DNA of 5,328 nt from JBFLXN01 sp040755715 [NCBI: Candidatus Edwardsbacteria bacterium] (GTDB lineage Bacteria; Edwardsbacteria; AC1; JBFLXN01). The translations under genes were made by a program, and so were the position numbers. Location: contig JBFLXN010000180.1 in the NCBI GenBank assembly GCA_040755715.1, positions 1 to 5,328 on the forward strand. Reading direction: 5' to 3'. Positions 1-5,198 of the stretch are shown here, one piece after another. The notes beneath the pieces are model-generated. The model was not told where the DNA came from. It did no database searches and saw only the letters and a program-made list of their open reading frames with translations. Every line of letters begins with the position of its first letter. Within the stretch, counting starts at the first letter, position 1.

Positions 1-23
1 TTCTTATGCAACTGTTTTGCCAT
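1..23 (-). CDS. 5' end of a leftward gene, possibly a transposase (partial)
   Basis: Only the first seven codons are inside the window, reading MAKQLHK before the edge. The start is well supported: an AGGAGG ribosome binding site at 38-33 lies 9 nt before the ATG at 23-21, and a TATAAT box is at 56-51. The short basic N-terminus, together with two palindrome-bearing direct repeats directly upstream (64-120), fits the start of an insertion-sequence transposase of the integrase-core type, where transposase-binding repeats sit at the element end. That family assignment is inferred from context and a remembered resemblance of the N-terminus. Seven residues cannot prove it. The alternative is an ordinary gene whose repressor binds the two repeats. 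Confidence 0.5.
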
Positions 24-50
24 AATCCAAACCCTCCTTTTTTGGGTTAG

Positions 51-80
51 ATTATAGCAGTTTAAGAGTTCACTTTTGAA
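51..80 (-). promoter_or_regulatory. Sigma-70-like promoter of the leftward gene
   Basis: The minus strand has a perfect TATAAT -10 box at 56-51. A weaker TTCAAA -35 box at 80-75 lies upstream with an 18-bp spacer. Transcription would start near 44, leaving a short leader with the AGGAGG site. The -35 box lies inside the first palindromic repeat (64-87), so a protein bound there would compete with RNA polymerase, which suggests autoregulation. Confidence 0.55.
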
Positions 81-120
81 CTTTAAATTCGCTAAAAAGA
101 GTTCACTTTTGAATTTTAAA
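64..120. repeat. Two direct 24-bp repeats with internal palindromes (likely mobile-element end)
   Basis: Copies at 64-87 and 97-120 are identical at 23 of 24 positions (C81 versus T114) and are spaced 33 bp apart. Each holds GTTCA-CTTT-TGAAC (one arm base changed in the second copy), so each could bind a dimer. They lie behind the leftward gene. On the minus strand the sequence just outside them begins TGTCA (125-121); a TG terminus is typical of elements moved by integrase-core transposases. I infer a transposon end with two transposase-binding sites. The matching far end is outside the window. An operator pair for a repressor is the alternative. Confidence 0.5.
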
Positions 121-141
121 TGACAGTATTAACCAAAATTC

Positions 142-170
142 TTGACAACGGTGGCGAATTATGGTATATT
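142..170 (+). promoter_or_regulatory. Near-consensus sigma-70 promoter upstream of waaA-lpxK
   Basis: There is a perfect TTGACA at 142-147, a 17-bp spacer and TATATT at 165-170 (5 of 6 matches). Transcription would start near 177 and run into waaA after a leader of about 260 nt. It is the best promoter on the plus strand and the likely driver of waaA-lpxK. It sits about 20 bp outside the putative mobile-element end, so it could belong to the host locus or have been placed there by the insertion. Confidence 0.6.
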
Positions 171-291
171 TACCCGTTAGAAATTGAGGTAGTAACCTAA
201 ATGTTATTCCGATTTCTAAACGGGGTTTACTTTTGTCTTTCATCCTTTCGGCTTTTATTTTTTTTGAAGTATAGAAATTTGAATAATGTCT

Positions 292-412
292 TGATTACGC
301 AGATTTCCGCCACACTAACGGCGGATCCGCCTCTGGCGGAAAAAACAGATTACGTTTACCCCAACGGTATGTCGGGGCAAGGATAAAACCGATTCGTTAA
401 TCTGTGTAATCA
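292..412. repeat. Compound palindromic repeat (MITE-like)
   Basis: The outer arms TGATTACGCAGATT (292-305) and AATCTGTGTAATCA (399-412) are complementary at 13 of 14 positions. Inside, TCCGCC (306-311), GGCGGA (320-325), TCCGCC (326-331) and GGCGGA (335-340) alternate, and TTTCCGCC (304-311) can also pair with GGCGGAAA (335-342). CAGATT recurs at 346-351. CCCC (359-362) faces GGGG (374-377) around a partly paired loop. Such nested symmetry is typical of non-autonomous palindromic intergenic repeats. No transposase is encoded. It ends exactly at the upstream ATG candidate of waaA (414). Confidence 0.6.
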
Positions 413-436
413 TATGCCGAACGAAGTGAGGCATAT
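412..436. repeat. 7-bp hairpin overlapping the waaA initiation region
   Basis: ATATGCC (412-418) and GGCATAT (430-436) are perfectly complementary around an 11-nt loop. In the mRNA the stem contains the ATG at 414 and part of the GAGG ribosome binding site (428-431), so it may modulate initiation. It could equally be a further small mobile repeat adjoining the palindrome at 292-412. Confidence 0.5.
428..431 (+). promoter_or_regulatory. Putative waaA ribosome binding site
   Basis: GAGG at 428-431 (GTGAGG from 426) lies 9 nt before a GTG at 441 and 6 nt before a TTG at 438. It is 18 nt from the ATG at 450 and downstream of the ATG at 414. It is the only Shine-Dalgarno-like sequence near the start, and it favours initiation at 441. 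Confidence 0.4.
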
Positions 437-440
437 CTTG

Positions 441-1727
441 GTGTTATGTATGTATTTCTTATACAATCTTCTTATTACACTTGGTTTTATTCTAACTTCG
501 CCCTATTTGTTCTTGCAACTCCTTATTCATCCTGCAGAATGGTGTGGTCGTCTGGGGCTTTATTCTTTAAAACACAAAAGAGATATTAAAAATCCTGTTT
601 GGCTCCATGCCGCTTCAGTAGGTGAAGTTGGAATGTTGCCACCACTAATATTTCAAATCAAGAAATTGTATCCACCTCAGAAGATAATTATCTCTACTAT
701 GACCTTTACCGGACAAAAAAAGGCAAAAGAGACCTTAATGGACTACGATGTCTTATTTCTCTTCCCTTTAGACTTGCCTTGGGCAATCGGTCGTCTGTTC
801 TCTTTTTTTAGGCCAAAAATTTTGTTCTTGGCTGAAACAGAAATCTGGCCAAATTTAATAAGAATAGCAAAACATTATTCTTGCAAGGTAGTGCTTATTA
901 ACGGACACCTTTCAGACCGCTCCTGCTCCTCCTACAAACGCTTTGGATTTTTTTTCAGAAAGGTGATGAAAAATTTTGATTTCCTCTTTGTCCAGACAGA
1001 GAAGGACGCCAAAAGATTTGAGTGTATTGGAGCAGAACCAGAGAAGATTAAAGTTGTTGGCAATCTCAAATATGAGACAATGCCAATAGAAATGAGGGAT
1101 AAATCTAGTCTTAAAAATCAATTTAGTATTGCCGAGGAAGCAAAAATCTTTGTGGCTGGCTGCACTCGCTCTGGGGAAGAAGAAATAATTCTTCAGGCTT
1201 TTCAAATGTTAAAGGAAAAGTTTCCGTTTCTATTTCTAATCTTAGCCCCTCGCCATCCGGAGAGATTCAATGAAGTTTCTTCTCTTCTCAAACAGAAAGG
1301 ATTTCAATTTTTGAGGCAAAGTAGGTTGAATGCGGAATGCGGAATGCGGAATGCGGAATGCGGAATTTTATTACTGGACAGTATTGGTGAATTGGCTTCG
1401 GTCTATGCTCTGGCTGATTTTGCGTTTGTTGGGGCAAGCCTGGTGCCTTTAGGTGGTCATAATCCCCTGGAACCAGCCGCTTACGGTATTCCGGTTCTCT
1501 TTGGTCCATATATGGATAACAACCAAGATGCCGCCAACCAACTCAAAACCAGTGGCAGTGGAATTGAAGTCAAAAATTCAGAGGATATAGTATCAGTAAT
1601 TTCACTATTGATTTCTAACAAAGAAGAATGCCAGGAGAGAGGAAAAGCCTCTCTCAGGGTGCTTGAAGAAAATAGAGGTGTTACCAGGAGAATCGTGCAA
1701 TTGTTGACCGACAAACGGTTGTTATGA
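441..1727 (+). CDS. waaA: 3-deoxy-D-manno-octulosonic acid (Kdo) transferase, GT30 family
   Basis: WaaA (KdtA) transfers Kdo from CMP-Kdo to lipid IVA at the cytoplasmic face of the inner membrane. From the GTG at 441 the protein has 428 residues, close to the 425 of E. coli. A hydrophobic N-terminal anchor (about 5-30) is followed by HAASVGE (56-62), whose Glu is the expected catalytic base. Then come ETEIWPN (132-138), GCTRSGEEE (240-248), APRHPERF (269-276) and, in the CMP-Kdo-binding half, GGHNPLEP (338-345). The start is uncertain. ATG 414 lies in a repeat and lacks a ribosome binding site. GTG 441 has GAGG 9 nt upstream. ATG 450 would give MYFLYNLL, also typical of the family. Residues 297-308 come from a heptamer DNA repeat, in a loop just before the strand leading to GELASVYALAD, where the family varies in length. 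The stop overlaps lpxK by 4 bp. The family call is very secure. Confidence 0.95.
   Translation: MLCMYFLYNLLITLGFILTSPYLFLQLLIHPAEWCGRLGLYSLKHKRDIKNPVWLHAASVGEVGMLPPLIFQIKKLYPPQKIIISTMTFTGQKKAKETLMDYDVLFLFPLDLPWAIGRLFSFFRPKILFLAETEIWPNLIRIAKHYSCKVVLINGHLSDRSCSSYKRFGFFFRKVMKNFDFLFVQTEKDAKRFECIGAEPEKIKVVGNLKYETMPIEMRDKSSLKNQFSIAEEAKIFVAGCTRSGEEEIILQAFQMLKEKFPFLFLILAPRHPERFNEVSSLLKQKGFQFLRQSRLNAECGMRNAECGILLLDSIGELASVYALADFAFVGASLVPLGGHNPLEPAAYGIPVLFGPYMDNNQDAANQLKTSGSGIEVKNSEDIVSVISLLISNKEECQERGKASLRVLEENRGVTRRIVQLLTDKRLL
1328..1366 (+). repeat. In-frame 7-bp tandem repeat inside waaA
   Basis: The unit GAATGCG is repeated five times without a mismatch, followed by GAAT (39 bp, about 5.6 copies). 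Because 7 is not a multiple of 3, the unit is read in all three frames, giving NAECGMR and then NAECG. The waaA frame stays open on both sides, with conserved family sequence before and after. Gain or loss of one or two units would shift the frame; three units would not. Confidence 0.95.
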
Positions 1728-2809
1728 GACAAAGAATACCTCTCTTTATCCGAGAAAAAGTCTGGGCGAACAAATCATTATTATCGTTTTTACTTCTGCC
1801 GTTCTCCTTTCTCTATGGCGCTATTATCATTTTTAGAAACTGGTTATATGAACAGAATATTTTTAAATCTTACTCTTTTAATATCCCGGTGATTAGTGTA
1901 GGAAATATCACTGTAGGGGGAACAGGCAAGACTCCGTTCATCGCTTATTTAGCCCGATTTCTTAGAGATAATGCGAAAAGAGTAGTAATTTTGAGCCGCG
2001 GTTACAAGAGAAGGGAATATCGGTCTTCCGTAGTTTCTAATAGGGAAAGAGTTTTAGTTTCGTGCCAAGAGGCAGGTGATGAACCTTATCTTCTGGCGGA
2101 AAATCTTTCCGGAGTGCCAGTAATGGTAGGAAGGGATAGAGTTGGATTAGCAAGATTAGTCAGGGAGAAATTCCAGCCAGAAATAATTTTATTAGATGAT
2201 GGTTTTCAATATAGAGCCTTAAAGCGAGACCTAGATATTGTCCTCATCAATGTGAATGACCCATTTGGTAACAAAAGGCTTTTCTCCAGCGGACCATTGC
2301 GAGAACCATTAAAAAGCCTCAAGCGGGCTCACATATTTATCCTAACTCATTCCACTTCTCAAGAAAAAATAGCACAACTTACAACCGAATTATCTAAATA
2401 TAATCCAGAGGCCCAAGTTTTTATGGCGGTTTATCAGCCAGTTAAACTGAAAGAATTTGTTTCACCAAAAGAAATTTCTTTTGAAGAATTAAAAATTAAG
2501 AGGCTTTATGCCTTTTCCAGCATTGCCAACCCTTTGTCTTTCCGCAACACGCTAGATTCGTTGCAAGCAAACATTATTGGGTGGGAAATCTTCCCTGACC
2601 ACTATTGGTATAAAATAGAAGACCTCCCAAAAATAGAAGAAAAAGCAGTGAATTCTCAAGCAGAAATATTATTGACCACGGAAAAGGATAAAGTCCGCCT
2701 GCCCAAGGAATGGAAATCTAAATTGCCCTGTTATATTTTAGGTATAGAAATAAAAATTCTTTCTGGGGAAAAAATTTTACAAAAACTCGTTCTGAGTGTC
2801 TGTGACTAA
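1724..2809 (+). CDS. lpxK: Tetraacyldisaccharide 4'-kinase
   Basis: LpxK phosphorylates the 4' position of tetraacyldisaccharide-1-phosphate to make lipid IVA, the acceptor for WaaA, at the inner membrane. The protein has 361 residues, somewhat longer than the 328 of E. coli. A hydrophobic N-terminal segment (about 18-37) precedes the P-loop GNITVGGTGKTP (60-71). Other family motifs are SRGYKR (91-96), GDEPYLLA (118-125), VGRDRV (135-140), the Walker B-like LLDDGFQ (156-162), GPLREP (190-195), ANP (268-270), FPDH (290-293) and TTEKDKVRL (318-326). The Asp of GDE, the DD pair and the His of FPDH correspond to positions that, as I recall, are catalytic or metal-binding in Aquifex LpxK. Its ATG overlaps the waaA stop as ATGA, with no close ribosome binding site, so translation is probably coupled. 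Its 3' end overlaps a convergent truncated ORF. Confidence 0.95.
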   Translation: MRQRIPLFIREKVWANKSLLSFLLLPFSFLYGAIIIFRNWLYEQNIFKSYSFNIPVISVGNITVGGTGKTPFIAYLARFLRDNAKRVVILSRGYKRREYRSSVVSNRERVLVSCQEAGDEPYLLAENLSGVPVMVGRDRVGLARLVREKFQPEIILLDDGFQYRALKRDLDIVLINVNDPFGNKRLFSSGPLREPLKSLKRAHIFILTHSTSQEKIAQLTTELSKYNPEAQVFMAVYQPVKLKEFVSPKEISFEELKIKRLYAFSSIANPLSFRNTLDSLQANIIGWEIFPDHYWYKIEDLPKIEEKAVNSQAEILLTTEKDKVRLPKEWKSKLPCYILGIEIKILSGEKILQKLVLSVCD

Positions 2810-2911
2810 AAACAAATGATAGATTACTCGACGTGGGTTCACATATACTAAGGCTTTCTGAATTTTGATTCTTTCTATGGTATCGCTAATTTGCTTAGCA
2901 GACTCCATCAT
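2777..2911 (-). pseudogene. Truncated small ORF resembling the N-terminus of a DUF5665-type membrane protein
   Basis: The minus strand has an ATG at 2911 overlapping the stop of the upstream lipoprotein gene (ATGA). An AAGGA site at 2924-2920 sits 8 nt before it, inside that gene. The ORF has 44 codons: MMESAKQISDTIERI, then VNPRRVIYHLFLV at 24-36, ending DTQNEFL. From memory, the NPRR-hydrophobic pattern resembles DUF5665 proteins, in which it runs on into a Gly-rich stretch and a membrane helix. Here that part is missing: the similarity stops at about 2806-2801, where the sequence becomes the antisense of the lpxK 3' end. I infer a gene cut by a rearrangement that joined it tail-to-tail to lpxK. 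It may still be translated by coupling. The family link needs a profile search; the coupled start is seen directly. Confidence 0.45.
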
Positions 2912-4179
2912 TGTTGTAATCCTTCAAAATAATTGATTGCCTCTGCTACATCAACTTTTAACATCTTCTTTATATCCAAACAGGCAAGTTTTGATAATAA
3001 TTTGATCAAATCGTTGTGCTTTGCTTTTTCCATCTTTTGTGCTTCGTTAACAAATTTAGGTATTATCTCTTCGCTTGATTTCTCAATCACTTTCAACCAG
3101 AAATAAGAAACAATATAATACCCCAGTTTTTCTTCTTTTGAAATTGGCTTTACTTCGGTAAAGTCCTCCTCGGCTTTGTAATGTTTCAAAACCCATTTCC
3201 GCAGGTCGTATTTCTTTATACCAATGTCTAGCTGCGCCTTCATAAAGGTTATACCTTGGCTGTTAAACTCACCCCATTCTTTCTTTGAAAGATGCTCTTT
3301 TGTCCACCAATGAAGTGCAATCTGCGCTAAGCCATCCGCTACCCACCGAGTTGCTCTGTCGTTGCGCAAAGCTGGGATTGCAGAAATTAAGGTTTGTTCA
3401 GTCCATTCGTGAATATTAAATTCAGATATTTCATCGGTGGCTTTTTCTTTAAGTGAGTATGGCCAGATGTTTTTTATGGAACACGATAGTAACCCTGATT
3501 CCTCGCATAGCACAATTCCCCATGGAAGTATAGGTTCTAATCCGAATTTCCGGGTGATCAGGTATTTTTGCTTTATAAGGTCGGCTAATATTGTATCTGC
3601 TTTTGCTCTTGCCTGTGTGGGATAATAAACTCTTAGACTATCTTGACTGTTGATAACTCCTTTGTCTTCTATAGAAACAGCAAAAGCCTGTGTCATACCC
3701 TTCGCAATCGTGTCTACCTCTCCTACTCCTGTAAAATCTGCTCCAAGTTCATACTTCCAACCGCCTTCAATTGTGCAAATTGGGTCCATCATTAGCATTG
3801 AACGATTTAACACAAAACTTCGGCTTCCATCTTTTCCAGTAAAATAAACCAATGGAACCTGCGTGCTATCCTTGACGGTTATGGTTATCTTGACCCCTTC
3901 AATGGGCTTCCCCTCTTTGTTTTTAGCTTTTACATCAAAGCGAAGTTCATTTATTTGCATCTTAAAGACTTTACCAACCATTTTATTCAAACAGTCAAAA
4001 TCATCTTTTAGATGATGTTTCTCCACTTTAATAGAATCAGAAAGCCATACCACTTCGGGTTTGCGCATCGAAGACGTATCCTTGCGCTTTATCGGCACGG
4101 GAAGTCGGATGGTGCAACCAGCCATTGTAAACAATATTAAAATAGTGCTCAAACCTATGACTTCTCTAGATTCTTTCAT
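2908..4179 (-). CDS. Lipoprotein with Ig-like region and degenerate gluzincin (peptidase MA-like) domain
   Basis: The ATG at 4179 is chosen because AGGAG lies 8 nt upstream; a TTG at 4200 would place that site inside the gene. The 423-residue product begins with a signal peptide ending in MAGC, so Cys22 is probably lipidated. Residues about 77-125 (DVKAKNKEGKPIEGVKITI, then YFTGKDGSRSF) look like a carboxypeptidase-regulatory or Ig-like beta sandwich. Residues about 195-423 have the layout of a gluzincin: a lead-in strand, HEWTE (257-261) in place of HExxH, WVADGLA (279-285) in place of WLSEGLA, then a helical C-terminus containing GYYIVSYFWL. The second His ligand is Glu and the usual downstream Glu is Asp, so zinc binding in the standard way is doubtful. 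It may be a binding or scaffold protein at the periplasmic side of a membrane. The fold is inferred from pattern; the substrate is unknown. Confidence 0.8.
   Translation of the reverse strand: MKESREVIGLSTILILFTMAGCTIRLPVPIKRKDTSSMRKPEVVWLSDSIKVEKHHLKDDFDCLNKMVGKVFKMQINELRFDVKAKNKEGKPIEGVKITITVKDSTQVPLVYFTGKDGSRSFVLNRSMLMMDPICTIEGGWKYELGADFTGVGEVDTIAKGMTQAFAVSIEDKGVINSQDSLRVYYPTQARAKADTILADLIKQKYLITRKFGLEPILPWGIVLCEESGLLSCSIKNIWPYSLKEKATDEISEFNIHEWTEQTLISAIPALRNDRATRWVADGLAQIALHWWTKEHLSKKEWGEFNSQGITFMKAQLDIGIKKYDLRKWVLKHYKAEEDFTEVKPISKEEKLGYYIVSYFWLKVIEKSSEEIIPKFVNEAQKMEKAKHNDLIKLLSKLACLDIKKMLKVDVAEAINYFEGLQQ
2920..2924 (-). promoter_or_regulatory. Ribosome binding site for the truncated coupled ORF
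   Basis: AAGGA on the minus strand lies 8 nt upstream of the ATG at 2911-2909, within the last codons of the lipoprotein gene. Together with the ATGA overlap it argues that the short ORF once was, or still is, a genuine gene. Confidence 0.45.
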
Positions 4180-4187
4180 GTCCTTTT

Positions 4188-4192
4188 CTCCT
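4188..4192 (-). promoter_or_regulatory. Ribosome binding site fixing the lipoprotein start
   Basis: AGGAG (within AGAGGAG) lies 8 nt before the ATG at 4179-4177. It selects that codon over the TTG at 4200-4198, which has no upstream site. Confidence 0.75.
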
Positions 4193-4236
4193 CTTTTCAA
4201 AGTGCAATTACCAAAAATTTGCTACAAACTGGATTT

Positions 4237-4285
4237 TTCCCAAAGTGGGCACGCGCAAAAATAAGAGGCTTGCCCACTTTGGGAA
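4237..4285. repeat. Perfect 15-bp inverted repeat between two minus-strand genes
   Basis: TTCCCAAAGTGGGCA (4237-4251) and TGCCCACTTTGGGAA (4271-4285) are exactly complementary around a 19-nt loop. Each arm also carries CCC and GGG that can pair on their own. It lies in the 121-bp gap between the small secreted protein gene and the lipoprotein gene. Neither strand has a T-run just after the stem, so it is not a typical intrinsic terminator. It may be an mRNA-processing or stabilising hairpin, a dispersed palindromic repeat, or a protein-binding site. Confidence 0.85.
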
Positions 4286-4300
4286 GTCAGAACTAGCTCA

Positions 4301-4810
4301 CTACTTAATATAAATTTCACAACCAATATCCCAGCCGTCAATACGGCGCGCCCAACAGTGAACGCCTATGCTAATGAGGGTGATATTCGGTGGAAATGGT
4401 TTTACATAGTAAGCCGCATATTGTGGATTTTCAAGAATGTATGCGGCAAACTCGACGAGTAGGCAACCACCTAATACCTGCGGCTCAACCAACCAGTCAT
4501 TCAACCTCTCCTGAATATCGTTCCGAAGTTTATGGATGACACCATTGGTATTACCAGTTTTTAGCATTTCTAATGTCGCTTCAATCTTGTTAATTATCGC
4601 CGTGCGGCCGTTTTCATTCCTAAATTCACCGCCACCCGCTGCGAAGAATGCTTTGACTTGTTCCAACCAAACCGTAGCGGCTGCGATGGCGGAATCATAT
4701 CGTGTGTATCCAGTTAGCTCCGTAGGTGGCGGTTGAAGCGCCAGTGGGCAGGCAATAGCTACACTACTCCAGAGGACTAATAGTCCAATAGCTAAAGTTA
4801 GTCTTTTCAT
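4301..4810 (-). CDS. Small secreted helical protein, FIMAH-like, function unknown
   Basis: I do not recognise a named gene. The 169-residue product has a clear signal peptide (MKR, then a hydrophobic core to about 18) with likely cleavage after Ala20 before Cys21; AIAC is a poor lipobox, so a periplasmic or secreted protein is more likely than a lipoprotein. Residues about 68-106 (AIINKIEATLEMLKTGN, then VIHKLRNDIQERLNDWL) look like a helical hairpin resembling the FIMAH repeat of surface proteins. Four cysteines (21, 116, 152, 164) could form disulfides. GGGAG lies 4 nt before the ATG. Two sampled 60-base lines of the gene (4321 and 4621) contain 33 and 31 G+C, well above the AT-rich lipoprotein gene downstream, which may mean different ancestry. 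It probably shares a transcript with that gene. Confidence 0.75.
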   Translation of the reverse strand: MKRLTLAIGLLVLWSSVAIACPLALQPPPTELTGYTRYDSAIAAATVWLEQVKAFFAAGGGEFRNENGRTAIINKIEATLEMLKTGNTNGVIHKLRNDIQERLNDWLVEPQVLGGCLLVEFAAYILENPQYAAYYVKPFPPNITLISIGVHCWARRIDGWDIGCEIYIK

Positions 4811-4853
4811 TTTTCTCCCTTCTTCTTTGAAAAATCCTATGTTGATTGATTAT

Positions 4854-4872
4854 CCAGCCCAAAACGGGCTGG
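4854..4872. repeat. 7-bp hairpin in the leader
   Basis: CCAGCCC (4854-4860) and GGGCTGG (4866-4872) pair perfectly around AAAAC. On the minus-strand transcript the stem lies about 45 nt upstream of the ATG at 4810. There is no T-run after it, so it is not an obvious terminator. Confidence 0.6.
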
Positions 4873-4896
4873 GTGAAAGTGTCTGACCATTTATAT

Positions 4897-4916
4897 CCCC
4901 CTGTCAAACAGAGGGG
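4897..4916. repeat. Bulged hairpin in the leader
   Basis: CCCCCTGT (4897-4904) pairs with ACAG and GGGG (4908-4911 and 4913-4916) with A4912 bulged and a 3-nt loop. It is the second stem in the leader of the secreted-protein gene. Its role is unknown. Confidence 0.5.
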
Positions 4917-4977
4917 AAACTCTAAGGAAATTTTCGTATCCACGGATAAACGCATGAGGGAAACAGACAAAAACAAA

Positions 4978-5018
4978 CGCTACCCCTATGCTTGCAAAAA
5001 TACTTCCTTGTGGTAGCG
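4978..5018. repeat. 7-bp inverted repeat
   Basis: CGCTACC (4978-4984) and GGTAGCG (5012-5018) are complementary around a 27-nt spacer. With the neighbouring CACT-ACAGG-AGTG symmetry (about 5039-5051), it suggests repeat-derived sequence in the leader. Confidence 0.4.
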
Positions 5019-5070
5019 CTAAAATCAATAAGATTCTTCACTACAGGAGTGTTAAAACCAATAGTACTAC

Positions 5071-5085
5071 GAGAGAGAGAGAGAG
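5071..5085 (+). repeat. GA dinucleotide microsatellite, 7.5 units
   Basis: There is an uninterrupted GA tract of 15 bases. On the minus strand a short reading from the ATG at 5102 crosses it as CT and stops immediately afterwards (TCG TAG). One extra unit would join a longer open stretch, but no protein similarity supports a gene. Confidence 0.8.
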
Positions 5086-5168
5086 TTGCTATAATTGGCC
5101 ATTTTGGGAAATTCCTCTCAAATAAATCTTGTTTTGCTCAGCAATCTGACTATATAAGAAACAAATAA

Positions 5169-5198
5169 ATTTTAGCACAATTTCGTATCTCTTGTCAA
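5169..5198 (-). promoter_or_regulatory. Strong sigma-70-like promoter facing the secreted-protein and lipoprotein genes
   Basis: On the minus strand TTGACA (5198-5193) is followed by an 18-bp spacer and TAAAAT (5174-5169, 5 of 6), with an extended TGC just before the -10 box. Transcription would begin near 5162 and reach the ATG at 4810 after about 350 nt. No closer promoter of comparable quality is visible. Confidence 0.6.

Larger units (their letters stand above)
171..440 (+). other. Leader region before waaA without a convincing gene
   Basis: No supported gene lies between the leftward gene at 23 and waaA. An ATG at 201 has a GAGGT 10 nt upstream and opens 61 codons. The reading is hydrophobic and low in complexity at first, then runs through the palindromic repeat at 292-412, so I treat it as chance; a leader peptide cannot be excluded. 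The stretch is best read as an untranslated leader carrying repeat-derived hairpins. Confidence 0.5.

Noticed and set aside
64-120. Short CRISPR array from the two direct 24-bp repeats
   Set aside because: There are only two copies, with a 9-bp gap that is too short for a spacer, and no cas gene; a mobile-element end or operator pair fits better.
201-386. 61-codon plus-strand ORF with GAGGT 10 nt upstream
   Set aside because: It is low in complexity and its second half is a translation of the palindromic repeat at 292-412; no protein family is suggested.
1288-1509. Antisense ORF in waaA containing a repeated PHSAFRI motif
   Set aside because: The motif is only the minus-strand translation of the heptamer tandem repeat; the sense frame is a clear GT30 enzyme.
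4237-4285. Intrinsic terminator for the secreted-protein gene
   Set aside because: The stem is strong, but no T-run follows it on either strand and the loop is long (19 nt).
4764-4976. 70-codon minus-strand ORF overlapping the start of the secreted-protein gene
   Set aside because: It reads out of frame through that gene and across two leader hairpins, and has no ribosome binding site or domain character.
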